A stretch of 64,000 nt of DNA from CAZDXJ01 sp050303615 (GCA_050303615.1 JBNLCC010000074.1:1-64000); one strand, 5' to 3'. Counted from the first letter of the stretch, positions 53,926 through 62,453 are shown. The notes: a model not told the origin generated them from the sequence alone. Translations and numbers: made by a program.

Positions 53926-54022
53926 CCTTGGGTATCGCTATGTTGTCATAAGGGCTTGCACCTTATTAATGTTGCCTTTCGTTAACGGAATAGCATCAGG
54001 TAAAGTAATCAAAATTCTGGAA

Positions 54023-54985
54023 TTATTTAATTTGCAGATAATGAATGGCGAAGTATTGATCGCGATCGGTCCAAACCGCAACGACATCAAAACCCGCACG
54101 TGAAGCAAGTTGCCGGAATCCGGCAATGCTGTATTTATAGGAATTTTCAGTATGAATCGTTTCCTGCGGCGCAAACCGGAAACTCTGGTCTGCAACTTGG
54201 ATAAGCTGTTCGCGCGCACTGGCCAGATGCATTTCTATCCTGTCCAGCGGCTTATTATAGAAAGCTTTATGTTCAAATTGGTCGATTTGAAAGTCTGCCC
54301 GCAGCTCACGATTGAGGCGCACCAAAATATTCTTGTTAAAAGCAGCGGTGACTTGCTGTTGATCATTATAAGCGGCTACCAGCAGTGCAACATCCTTGAT
54401 CAGATCGACGCCAATCAATAAACCTCCGTCAACACCCACCAGTTGTGCAATGCGCCGCAGTAAGGCGATCGCTTCATCGGCATGTAAATTGCCGATGCTG
54501 GAACCGGGAAAAAAAGCGATGCGGCGGGTTCCGTTCAGACTTGCCGGTAATTCCCAAGGGCCGGCATAATCCACGCACAGCGCGTGAATATCGAGCCAGG
54601 AGTAATCTTTGGCCAGTGCTCCCGCTGCTTGAAGCAAATGTTCTTTGGAAATATCCATTGGTACGTAGCTGGAGGGGCGAATGGCATCCAGTAATAATCG
54701 GATTTTACTGCTGCTGCCGCTACCGAGTTCAAAAAGAGTAGAATCCGTCCCGATACAATCCGCAATCTCCCTGCCATATTGTTGCAGCAACCCGACTTCG
54801 GTGCGGGTCAGATAATATTCCGGTAAGCGGCAAATCTGCTCGAATAGTTGAGAACCCCGCTCATCGTAAAAATATTTCGGTGCGATGTACTTTTGTTTGT
54901 TGCGTAATCCGGCCAATACATCTTTACTGATGTCGTTGAGTACAGGGTGGTAATCGTGAAAATGAATGCGTTGGGAATGGGTCAT
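54023..54985 (-). CDS. egtD: L-histidine N-alpha-methyltransferase
   Basis: Trimethylates histidine with S-adenosylmethionine to give hercynine, the first step of ergothioneine synthesis. The 320-residue protein matches EgtD: KYIAPKYFYDERGSQLFEQI near the N-terminus, the substrate region LPEYYLTRTE, the SAM loop LFELGSGSSSKIRLLLDA and FFPGSSIGNLH in the active site. The frame is open to 55021, but ATG 54985 overlaps the egtB stop as ATGA and begins at the family start. egtB lies directly upstream, so the two are translationally coupled. Confidence 0.93.
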   Translation of the reverse strand: MTHSQRIHFHDYHPVLNDISKDVLAGLRNKQKYIAPKYFYDERGSQLFEQICRLPEYYLTRTEVGLLQQYGREIADCIGTDSTLFELGSGSSSKIRLLLDAIRPSSYVPMDISKEHLLQAAGALAKDYSWLDIHALCVDYAGPWELPASLNGTRRIAFFPGSSIGNLHADEAIALLRRIAQLVGVDGGLLIGVDLIKDVALLVAAYNDQQQVTAAFNKNILVRLNRELRADFQIDQFEHKAFYNKPLDRIEMHLASAREQLIQVADQSFRFAPQETIHTENSYKYSIAGFRQLASRAGFDVVAVWTDRDQYFAIHYLQIK

Positions 54986-56262
54986 GCATCTCTTGCCAAT
55001 CGAACACCCATAAATTGCCATCGGTTGTGGGGATAAAAGAAATTGCGGTATGTTCTACGTAGATGGCCTTGCGGGGTAACGCAGGAACCGCCGCGCAATA
55101 CCATCTGGTTACACATGAATTTACCGTTGTATTCGCCGATCGCTCCTTCGGGGGGGCGATATCCCGGATAAGCTGAATAGGGGCTACGGGTCCATTCCCA
55201 AACATCGCCGTAGAGTTGCAATAAACCGTCGGCGGATCCTGCCGGATGAGGATGGTAACGGCCGGCTTCCAAAAAATTGCCGTCAGCAATGTTTGCCGGC
55301 TGGGCTGCACGTTCCCATTCCGCTTCAGTCGGCAAGCGTTTGCCGGCCCACGTTGCATAAGCGTCTGCTTCGTAATAGCTGATATGACAGACCGGCTCGT
55401 CGGCGGCAAGGGGTTGCAGTCCGTTCAACGTCATCACCTGCCACTGGCCTTCAACTGAATGCCAATACAGAGGCGACTTCCAGGCTTCGCTTTGAACGAC
55501 GGTCCAGCCGTCCGCCAGCCAGAGCAGCGGATTGTCATAACCGCCGTCATTGATGAATTGCAGGTACTCGGCATTGGTGACAGGCCGATTGGCCAGCAAA
55601 AACTCATCAAGCAATACTTTGTGCTGCGGCGCTTCATTATCGAAATGAAAACCGGCGCCCGCATGCCCAATCGCCGTTTCGCCACCATTAATCTTGACCC
55701 ACTGCAACGCCACAGCCGGCTGTTGACTTGTCCGGCTGTCATTTCCACAGTAAGCTGGTAATAACGGGTTTTGCGCGAAAATATGCTTGATATCGGTCAT
55801 CAGCAGTTCCTGATGCTGCTGTTCATGGTTCAAGCCCAACACAATCAAATCCTGAATGCGCAATCGGTCTTGATGCTGCTGCAAATTTACCAGCAATTCC
55901 CTCATAAACCGGTCAACGTGATTTCTATAACGGTATACCTTTGCAACGGAAGGCCGGGAGAGAAGTCCTCGTTGCGGACGCGGAAATGGCCGGCCGATAC
56001 CCTGGTAATAAGAATTGAACAGATAATTGAATTGCGGATTGAATAGCTGATAGCCGCTATGAAAAGGAACCAAAACAAAGGTTTCAAAAAACCAACTGAC
56101 ATGCGCCAAATGCCATTTCGGCGGACTGACATCAGGCATCGATTGAATGACATAATCTTCCTCAATCAACGGTTCGCACAGGATCTCGCTCTGCTTGCGT
56201 ACTCGCTGATAGAATTCAGTCAAATCAATCAGACTCGCATGGGGATCAGGACTGCTGCTCAT
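54982..56262 (-). CDS. egtB: Ergothioneine biosynthesis sulphoxide synthase EgtB
   Basis: A mononuclear iron enzyme that joins hercynine to a cysteine-containing thiol with O2. The 426-residue protein has an N-terminal DinB-like helical domain with the iron ligands (WHLAHVSWFFETF and NHEQQHQELLMTDI) and a C-terminal FGE-sulphatase/C-type-lectin-like domain (NRPVTNAEYLQFI, then CHISYYEADAYATWAGKRLPTEAEWE and VLRGGSCVTPQGHLRRTYRNFF, each shortened family blocks). It is not fused to a methyltransferase, so it is EgtB rather than the ovothiol enzyme OvoA. No egtA, egtC or egtE lies beside it, so thiol choice and the last C-S cleavage rely on genes elsewhere. Confidence 0.93.
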   Translation of the reverse strand: MSSSPDPHASLIDLTEFYQRVRKQSEILCEPLIEEDYVIQSMPDVSPPKWHLAHVSWFFETFVLVPFHSGYQLFNPQFNYLFNSYYQGIGRPFPRPQRGLLSRPSVAKVYRYRNHVDRFMRELLVNLQQHQDRLRIQDLIVLGLNHEQQHQELLMTDIKHIFAQNPLLPAYCGNDSRTSQQPAVALQWVKINGGETAIGHAGAGFHFDNEAPQHKVLLDEFLLANRPVTNAEYLQFINDGGYDNPLLWLADGWTVVQSEAWKSPLYWHSVEGQWQVMTLNGLQPLAADEPVCHISYYEADAYATWAGKRLPTEAEWERAAQPANIADGNFLEAGRYHPHPAGSADGLLQLYGDVWEWTRSPYSAYPGYRPPEGAIGEYNGKFMCNQMVLRGGSCVTPQGHLRRTYRNFFYPHNRWQFMGVRLARDA

Positions 56263-56319
56263 TGTTTCAGTTCATCGGAGGCTATTATTCCTCGTTTTAA
56301 ACCTAAACTGACTGATTCG

Positions 56320-56601
56320 TCAGTCAATCACTTCTATGCCATGCCAGAAAGCGATGCGGTTTTTAATATTAACGGCCTTGGGTTTAGGGTCGGGATAATA
56401 CCATGCCGCATCCCGATTAACAACATCGCCCACGACCACATCGTAATAGCTTGCCCTGCCTTTCCTAGTACAAAAAGTGTGGCTGCTGCTTGCCCGCAAA
56501 TAGTTGTGATTAACCGAGTCAGGCGGAAAGTAACAATTCCCCTCGACCTTGACGATGTCATCACTTTCGGCAATAACAGTTTGGTTCCAAATGGCTTTCA
56601 T
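56320..56601 (-). CDS. DUF427-domain protein
   Basis: A 93-residue single-domain protein of the DUF427 family: MKAIWNQTVIAESDDIVKVEGNCYF at the N-terminus with the conserved YFP element, then SSHTFCTRKGRASYYDV and the Trp/Tyr-rich end AAWYYPDPKP. The fold is a small beta-rich domain, and the biochemical role of the family is not established. It is 57 bases upstream of egtB in the same direction and may share its transcript, which hints at a thiol or redox link. Confidence 0.88.
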   Translation of the reverse strand: MKAIWNQTVIAESDDIVKVEGNCYFPPDSVNHNYLRASSSHTFCTRKGRASYYDVVVGDVVNRDAAWYYPDPKPKAVNIKNRIAFWHGIEVID

Positions 56602-56685
56602 AGCACATCAATATTAACGACAATGATTTAAAATTGAAGCTTGTTACTGCATAATAACAGTTTGGTTGGTTTTATTATTCAATTA

Positions 56686-57090
56686 ATGATGAGTGAATTA
56701 CTAAATAAAGTACCAATAATTGATCTCTACATACTCGCTTCTGCCATCGTAACCGGGTACAAATTGCGAGATTCAGAAACGGCAGGCCGGGCGAATTCGT
56801 CAGACATAATATATTCAATGATCTGTGGCATATTTTGGCCGATATGGATTATCTTTAACATCAGACCGTCCGACGACTTACCCACCACGATAACACCAAC
56901 GCAAAATCAGCAGGATTTCGTGATTGTTGATGTGAAAGCCATTGAAAGCGACTGGAAAATTTATCTTGGACCGAGTGAAGACGGTTTATGTCTCGTCATA
57001 AATGACAGCGACTGCGCCTTTCCCCCGAAGACGGGGGATATCGTCACCGTCTCAATGCCTAAGATCCTAAAGATTGTATCGCCATTGTAG
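56686..57090 (+). CDS. Hypothetical small membrane-associated protein
   Basis: A 134-residue protein from ATG 56686 (the frame opens earlier at a TTG, 56641). One or two hydrophobic segments (IIYSMICGIFWPIWIIFNI) are followed by a soluble domain of about 65 residues ending in GDIVTVSMPKILKIVSPL. No family was recognised. It lies at the edge of the decayed region and could itself be a recently acquired or degenerate gene. Confidence 0.5.
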   Translation: MMSELLNKVPIIDLYILASAIVTGYKLRDSETAGRANSSDIIYSMICGIFWPIWIIFNIRPSDDLPTTITPTQNQQDFVIVDVKAIESDWKIYLGPSEDGLCLVINDSDCAFPPKTGDIVTVSMPKILKIVSPL

Positions 57091-57368
57091 TTTAGAGATC
57101 GCGTCCCAAACTAAGTGATTATAACGCCTCCACCTGTCTCCTCTCGGAGTCACATGACAGAAGGCGACCGCGAATTCCAATCGTAGAAGCCTAGCCATGG
57201 ATTAGTATAGCGCGGAATGATGCAATGTTAGAATGTTAGAACTGCCCCCAATGTCACAATCAATCTTCCGCTAAATGCAATTCCTATAACCTCGGAGGAT
57301 TGACCTGAACTACTCATTGTCAAGCAGGTCATTTCAGTTTTCCCTTTCAGGTCAAAGAGTCAACACCC

Positions 57369-57653
57369 TCAGTTGGTTACGGATGTATAAGACATTGAAG
57401 ACCTCCTATTAAGCCTAACTCCAAGATCACCTGCGTAGCGAAGCAGAGTCAGGTGAATCATCTCTGTTTTTTGTTGCTTAACGACGGATACCATCAGTAA
57501 AATTGGCGACAAGGCGAAAATTTCCTGCTTCCGTGTAACGTCTGTTTCATCCGTATTAACTCCGTTATACGGTGCAACTGCCGTTACACTTAGCTGCCAT
57601 GTTTTACCAGTTGCGTCAAATTTTCCTCTAAAATCCGTAGATTGTAACCAAGA
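57369..57653 (-). pseudogene. Truncated minor-pseudopilin-like (GspI-type) fragment
   Basis: A 94-codon open stretch with no start codon at its beginning; it follows a TGA at 57654-57656. The first half reads TDFRGKFDATGKTWQLSVTAV, which has the pattern of the C-terminal domain of type II secretion minor pseudopilins such as GspI (a short GRF/KWQ-type strand). The middle, LSPILLMVSVVKQQKTEMIHL, fits the closing strands, but the last 25 codons look like out-of-family read-through. The N-terminal prepilin helix is missing. Best explained as a remnant; assignment is tentative. Confidence 0.35.
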
Positions 57654-57859
57654 TCAAGTGATTAACTAGTTTCAACTTATCTTATACACTAGACACCCTT
57701 TATTATGCAATACTCATTTGATCACTCCCCTTCTTCTCAACAGTATATCCAAACCCTAATCATAATATCCCGTTTCTGGATATCATAAATTGCTGTTGCA
57801 AATAGAAAGACCTGACACTGCTACTTCTTTCATCCAACAAAATATTTTACTTTGACCCG

Positions 57860-58012
57860 AATGGCACTTACTCAGGCCAAATACTCAGTCATTTAGGGCG
57901 TTATAAAGCGGAGACCCGAAATCCAGGCGGTTGATAATACGTACTTTGCTGATTCCCGTTTGCGTGGGAACGATAATATTTTCAACCAGTTGATCTTAAG
58001 TAAGTGCCATTC
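57860..58012. mobile_element. 153-base MITE-like element with 14-base inverted repeats
   Basis: GAATGGCACTTACT at 57860-57873 is repeated inverted at 57999-58012, giving perfect 14-base terminal repeats. The flanks TACTTTGACCC (left) and TACTTTGAACT (right) match in 9 of 11 bases, as an aged target-site duplication would. There is no transposase gene inside. The ends and the duplication length recall IS4-family elements, which would supply the transposase in trans; this is an inference. Confidence 0.65.
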
Positions 58013-58020
58013 TACTTTGA

Positions 58021-58277
58021 ACTCGAATATTCAACTAAGTTACGAGGCTACTCATAGGTTCGCTTGCGCTACGGTCTGCAACTTTGCCTCTCGGAAACTC
58101 ACAACCCCCGATTACTCTCACGCTGCTTCCGGACGCTATAAAGATGTACGGACAATTCCTTTAGCGGGACTTTAACCCGCAAGAAAAATAGACGTTTACG
58201 ACTTAAGGTCAGGCCTTGTATTAATATACAATTAGAGAATGATTATCAGTAATTAACGAATGATTAACGGCTGAACT
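58021..58277. other. Leader region of the sugar symporter gene, no gene seen
   Basis: About 257 bases without a convincing frame. It contains phrases such as GCGGGACTTTAACCCGC (58158-58174), a short hairpin with a 5-base stem, that look like debris of a mobile element. The promoter of the downstream symporter must be here; an AT-rich stretch at 58216-58250 is the likeliest place. Confidence 0.3.
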
Positions 58278-59693
58278 ATGAGTAACCCATCAAAAAAGGA
58301 TGCAGAAAACTTCTCGTATATTTTGATTATCAGTGGGGTCGCCACCTTAGGTGGATTTTTGTTTGGTTTCGATAGTGGCGTCATTAACGGAACCGTCGAC
58401 GGCCTTAAATTAGCCTTCCACTCGAACGATGTTGCCAGCGGATTTAATGTCGCTTCAATGCTGCTCGGCTGTGCCGTGGGCGCTTTCTTTGCCGGTCGAT
58501 TAGCCGATCTCAACGGGCGGCGTGCCATGCTGAGGGTCGCTGCCATTTTCTTTATTGTTTCTGCTTGGGGTTCCGGCATAGCGGCTTCATCGTTTGAGTT
58601 TATTATTTATCGGGTCCTTGGCGGTTTGGCGGTGGGCGCAGCCTCTGTCATGTCACCGGCCTATATCGCGGAAGTCGCTCCCGCTCGTTGCCGCGGCGCA
58701 CTTGCGACGGTGCAACAGGTCGCCATCATTACCGGTCTGTTTATAGCGTTTCTCAGCAACTATGTACTGGTTGAGGTTTCAGGATCGGCCATCAACAAAT
58801 TTTGGCTCGGTTATGAAACTTGGCGTTGGATGTTCTGGATGGAATTAATTCCGTCCGCCATTTTTTTCATCACCCTGCTTCTGATTCCTGAAAGTCCCCG
58901 CTACCTGGTTGTCAAACACAAGAGCAATACCGCATTAAAAGTATTGCAAAAGCTCTACGGCAGCGTAGCTGCTGATGCGAAATTAAACGATATCGTATTA
59001 TCTTTGGCCGACAACAATCACGGTCCGAGATTTTCCGATTTGATCGATCAAAACAGAGGAAAAATCCGTTTGATTGTTTGGATCGGGGTGGGGCTTGCTA
59101 CCTTCCAACAATTCGTAGGGATTAATGTCATTTTTTACTATGGCGCGGTATTGTGGCAAGCCGTCGGCTTTGACGAAGGCGATTCTTTGTTGATCAACGT
59201 GTTATCCGGTGCGCTCAGTATCGGAGCGGTTATTTTGTCGCTGGTGTTAATCGATAAAGTAGGCCGTAAACCCCTCCTGCTGATCGGTTCTATTGGTATG
59301 GCCGTAAGCCTGGCGGTGGTCAGCTTAGCATTTACCAGTGCAACAAAGGATGCTGCCGGCAGTATTGGTCTTGGTGAAGGTATGGGAGTATTGGCACTGA
59401 TAGCCGCCAATATCTATGTTGTTTTCTTCAATGTTTCTTGGGGGCCGGTGATGTGGGTGCTGCTGGGCGAAATGTTTCCAAATCAGATCCGGGGCTCCTG
59501 TCTGGCCATCGCAGGACTTGCGCAATGGGGCTCCAACTTCCTGGTATCTTGGACCTTTCCCATGCTGCTGACATCAATGGGGTTGGCTTTCACCTATAGT
59601 CTCTATATGCTCTGCGCGATTATTTCAATTTTCTTCGTGATCAGATTCGTTTATGAAACGAGAGGCGTAGAACTTGAGCATATGCGATATTAA
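58278..59693 (+). CDS. Sugar porter (MFS) sugar:proton symporter
   Basis: A 471-residue inner-membrane transporter of the MFS sugar porter family (XylE/GalP/GLUT type). The twelve hydrophobic segments carry the family signatures: GFLFGFDSGVINGTVDG in TM1, GRLADLNGRRAML between TM2 and TM3, RVLGGLAVGAASVMSPAYIAEVAP-type sequence in TM4, PESPRYLV after TM6, QQFVGINVIFYYG in TM7 and DKVGRKPLLLIG after TM8. It probably imports a hexose or pentose with protons. Sugar uptake is unusual for an obligate methylotroph. The gene is flanked on both sides by repeats and element remnants, which suggests transfer. Confidence 0.92.
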   Translation: MSNPSKKDAENFSYILIISGVATLGGFLFGFDSGVINGTVDGLKLAFHSNDVASGFNVASMLLGCAVGAFFAGRLADLNGRRAMLRVAAIFFIVSAWGSGIAASSFEFIIYRVLGGLAVGAASVMSPAYIAEVAPARCRGALATVQQVAIITGLFIAFLSNYVLVEVSGSAINKFWLGYETWRWMFWMELIPSAIFFITLLLIPESPRYLVVKHKSNTALKVLQKLYGSVAADAKLNDIVLSLADNNHGPRFSDLIDQNRGKIRLIVWIGVGLATFQQFVGINVIFYYGAVLWQAVGFDEGDSLLINVLSGALSIGAVILSLVLIDKVGRKPLLLIGSIGMAVSLAVVSLAFTSATKDAAGSIGLGEGMGVLALIAANIYVVFFNVSWGPVMWVLLGEMFPNQIRGSCLAIAGLAQWGSNFLVSWTFPMLLTSMGLAFTYSLYMLCAIISIFFVIRFVYETRGVELEHMRY

Positions 59694-59723
59694 CCCCCCG
59701 TCTACTTAGAAACCCATAGTTTA

Positions 59724-59753
59724 CTGGTTCCCAAACTCCTATTTGGGAACCAG
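59724..59753. repeat. Small perfect palindrome
   Basis: A perfect 12-base-pair stem (CTGGTTCCCAAA and its complement) around a 6-base loop. No T-run follows, so it is not a classical terminator, although it lies 31 bases after the symporter gene and could stabilise its RNA 3' end. Short palindromes of the GGTTCCCAA...TTGGGAACC kind recur in many genomes. Confidence 0.6.
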
Positions 59754-60563
59754 CAAGATAGTAAGGCCAAGTCTATCTTAATCGTACATCTAAATTTGGC
59801 GCTTTTATTCCTTCTCTTGCCGGGGATGGAATGAAAGGACATTTAATCCTGAATTTTGATCTGCGAACGCTATACGCTTTTTTCCTTAGCCCCGTCTTTG
59901 CCTTCGGGATTTTTCTTAAACCAATTGCTCCGATTTTAAACCGACTTTGCATGCATTCCACAGAGTTTTTAACACCAAGATATATCAGCCATTGCAAAAT
60001 CTGATGAATTTGTTTGGCTTGTTGACAGATGCAGGCTATCGGGCGGCAACCCTTCTGACGCGGGGGAGTTGAGCGCAAGGTTAGATGCCGTCAGAAGCCG
60101 CTCCAACTTGCTTGGTAACCGCTGAATGCAGGAGTTAAACCGATTGTCGTTGCATAATCAGCAAAGACAGGTCCGTCTTTTCGGTCGAGATGCTCACAAA
60201 CGTAGCGCAGCGAACTTTGTCGAAGAGCAGGTTTCGGGTGGGCATCTTCTTCAAAGAATTTCCAAAAATTGGGTGTGTTCATTTGCCTTGTTACGCCATC
60301 TCAGCCGCTAATGATTCAAGCGTGTCGCTACCTCGTGAAAGATTTTGGGACATCCAAGTCGCCAAAATCGACTCGCTAACGCGACAACCATTGATGCCCC
60401 AGCCGTCCTGCGTCCGTGCCGCTTCGCCACACCATCGCTCGCTTGGTGCTGGCTTCGCAGCACTCCCAAAAATGACTGGACGCGACTTGTCGGATGCCTA
60501 CTTTGTTTTTCCTCTGCGCTATCGCACGCAGAAAAAACAGTGCGACCTGGTCGCTACCGGGGA
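59754..60563. other. Gene-poor region with probable mobile-element debris
   Basis: 810 bases. Short frames exist on both strands (for example 59773-60078 and 60091-60282 on minus), but none has a recognisable family, a good ribosome site or normal codon use. From about 60350 the sequence is rich in phrases such as GCTTCGC and ends with CGCCTTCGCTTCGCTC next to the exosortase partner gene. It reads like a species-specific repeat. I see no supported gene. Confidence 0.35.
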
Positions 60564-61178
60564 CTAACCGCCTTCGCTTCGCTCTCCATGGCGGTCAGCG
60601 ACCGAAACGATAAACGTTTGATACAACACACCCCAGATCACCAATGGCGTGACCGCAGGAAACACCATGGATCCAAATTGAAAACTCATCGCAATTAAAT
60701 TTAACTGCACTTTAGACAGATTAACTTTTTTACCCAATTGCATCGGGATATCAATAAACAAATTCCGCAATACGTCAAAATAAATCCCCCATATCTGCAC
60801 CAGCAGCAAAATAACCACGGCGATTAAAATATTACGGCATGCGACCAACAAACCGCCCGGAGAGGCCAAAATCAAAGCCACACAAAGCGGCAATCCGTAA
60901 CTGTAATTCAACGGATGCACCGCAAAAGTCATCGGCTCCAGATGACCCACCGGGTAACTCGGTTGCGGCATCATAATTTTAGATACCACGAGCAAATCCT
61001 TTTCGTGCCATTCGAAACCGTAGACTAAATTGGCGGAGGTCGTTGTCAACAACTGCTCTGCCGTACGGGCCGCCATCCATGAAAGAAAATCCGCGGCGCT
61101 ATACCACCCCCAATAACAAAGGGGCAACAACAAAATCACCTTAACAACAAACTGCGTCAGCGGGCTTACCTTCATCAT
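60564..61178 (-). CDS. Exosortase H-associated membrane protein
   Basis: A 204-residue inner-membrane protein with four or so hydrophobic segments: VVKVILLLPLCYWGWYSAADF at the start, LPLCVALILASPGGLLVAC and ILIAVVILLLVQIWGIYFDVL in the middle, and VFPAVTPLVIWGVLYQTFI near the end. The periplasmic part holds FEWHEKDLLVVSKIMMPQP. Position one base after xrtH and this topology match the membrane protein that accompanies exosortase H. Its role is unknown but is presumed to support sorting. The last residues (ADRHGERSEGG) run into repeat-like DNA, so the natural C-terminus may have been altered. Confidence 0.75.
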   Translation of the reverse strand: MMKVSPLTQFVVKVILLLPLCYWGWYSAADFLSWMAARTAEQLLTTTSANLVYGFEWHEKDLLVVSKIMMPQPSYPVGHLEPMTFAVHPLNYSYGLPLCVALILASPGGLLVACRNILIAVVILLLVQIWGIYFDVLRNLFIDIPMQLGKKVNLSKVQLNLIAMSFQFGSMVFPAVTPLVIWGVLYQTFIVSVADRHGERSEGG

Positions 61179-61179
61179 G

Positions 61180-61668
61180 CTAGATCCTGGCCGGCGCCGG
61201 TGACAGTCGGATCCAGATCAGAAACAGCACCAATACGTCCAGCATAATTAATGCTTCCCATATATAGAGGTGGGCCCATTCAAAAATTTTATGGTCCCAT
61301 TGCCCGAGGTAAAATAAAGTAATGATTCGTATTAAATTCAACGATTGAACGGCAAAAAAGCTGACGCCGATACCGTATAACTTGTGCTTCCAGGGAGCCG
61401 GAAAGACAATAATTGCCGAAAACAATACAATCAGCGCTTCTACGCCGTTGCAACCCGGCTTGACCGCCACGGCAAAACCATTGTCCAAATGCTGAATAAT
61501 ATTGCCCTGCGACACCACCCGCGCGTCGAAGCATTGAATGAGCGCAGCACTAAGCCGAGCAATGGCCTCGGTAAAAGGTATAATAAAAGTTTCTTGGATA
61601 TAACGAATTTGTTCCGAGGAAAACAAAAAAGCTTGGACCGCGATGAAATAAATAAAAAATTTAAGCAT
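61180..61668 (-). CDS. xrtH: Exosortase H (IPTL-CTERM-type protein sorting protease)
   Basis: A compact exosortase: 162 residues, inner membrane, with the three catalytic residues of the exosortase/archaeosortase family clearly visible as Cys73 (KPGCNGVEA), Arg114 (LNLIRIITLF) and His133 (EWAHLYIWE). Exosortases are transpeptidase-like enzymes that cut C-terminal sorting signals during export. The short form with a directly following partner gene fits exosortase H, whose substrates end in IPTLxxWG-CTERM tails. The 2202-residue protein at 32852-39460 carries such a tail and is a likely substrate. There is no large EpsI-type fusion here. Confidence 0.85.
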   Translation of the reverse strand: MLKFFIYFIAVQAFLFSSEQIRYIQETFIIPFTEAIARLSAALIQCFDARVVSQGNIIQHLDNGFAVAVKPGCNGVEALIVLFSAIIVFPAPWKHKLYGIGVSFFAVQSLNLIRIITLFYLGQWDHKIFEWAHLYIWEALIMLDVLVLFLIWIRLSPAPARI

Positions 61669-61846
61669 AGTTCATAATGATCATAATGGGGTGATTTTGG
61701 CAATAATCAACCGCGATTATCTTTCGCCGTCGATAAAAGCACACATCTCAAATTTTAGTCCACGTGATGCGGCAGAACAAAAAACCAATAGCAATTATCG
61801 AGTAATATAACCCCGCTCACCTCCCATACCGCATCGCCTCCAATTG

Positions 61847-61984
61847 TTACGGACCGCCATAAGGCGTCATCATACAGTCATAAGGATAAATTTTCTTATC
61901 TTTACCTTTACTATCGGTAATGGTCTTGGGGAAATAACAAGGGCGATGGTAATTCATGTAAGGAAACAACGTAATATCCCATAT
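61847..61984 (-). pseudogene. C-terminal fragment of an integrase-type transposase
   Basis: A 45-codon remnant starting just after a TAA (61985-61987). It reads FPYMNYHRPCYFPKTITDSK then KKIYPYDCMMTP, a pattern seen at the C-terminal end of DDE integrase-core transposases (NYHRPC followed by a MTP(Y/L) block). The rest of the gene is absent. A GGGGTCAG sequence at 62167-62174 may be an old element end. The surrounding 61669-62212 stretch holds no intact gene. Confidence 0.5.
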
Positions 61985-62212
61985 TTAACACCCCAAATAA
62001 AACCGCCTTTACTATCGTTGTGTTACAGTTTTAAAAAGATCCGTGGGCACTACATTTTAAAAATAGCCTCTATGTTAGGTGGATTAGACGATGGTTTTCG
62101 TGGTGCCTCCAGGCGCCGGATTGAGGTTAAGGGCACGGTAAATCGCCGCTTGGTCCGAAATAATCGGGGTCAGTGTGAAATATATTTTCGAACCTGGGGT
62201 CGAATCTCGTAA

Positions 62213-62453
62213 TCATGCACTTTTATCCGAGTCCAAGTACAGAGTATCAGGACAAATGCCTTGATCATGCGGCACAAACCACTGTGCCACCCCATGCTTT
62301 TGCCTGCATAAAGTAATTCTTGTCTTTTAACTCCTTGAATACACCAAAATCCAAAAGATACGAGCAATCATACATACCCACCCCACCGTTATTGAATTGT
62401 AATCTTAATTTGTAGTCTGAGAGCGCAACAACACTACTAACTCTTGGATTCAT
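62213..62453 (-). pseudogene. Frameshifted DUF2442 gene
   Basis: From ATG 62453 the sequence reads MNPRVSSVVALSDYKLRLQF, then DFGVFKELKDKNYFMQAKAW, the DUF2442 pattern, and stops early at 62265 after GGTVVCAA. In the next frame the sequence continues W-FVPHDQGICPDTLYLDS, which is the normal DUF2442 ending, to a stop at 62213-62215. A single-base shift near 62279 would join the two. DUF2442 proteins are small and often encoded beside DUF4160 partners in toxin-antitoxin-like pairs; no DUF4160 partner was seen here. Confidence 0.7.

Noticed and set aside
60050..60120. Possible integron attC site (GCATCTAACCTTGCGCTCAA on the minus strand)
   Set aside because: The paired core sites and the inverted L/R box arrangement could not be found; no integrase gene is present.
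59773..60282. Two minus-strand short frames (59773-60078 and 60091-60282)
   Set aside because: Basic, low-complexity translations without family, start signals or codon bias; more likely debris of a mobile element.
61844..62212. Plus-strand 122-codon frame starting at TTG
   Set aside because: No ribosome site, no recognisable family, and it lies across the transposase remnant on the other strand.
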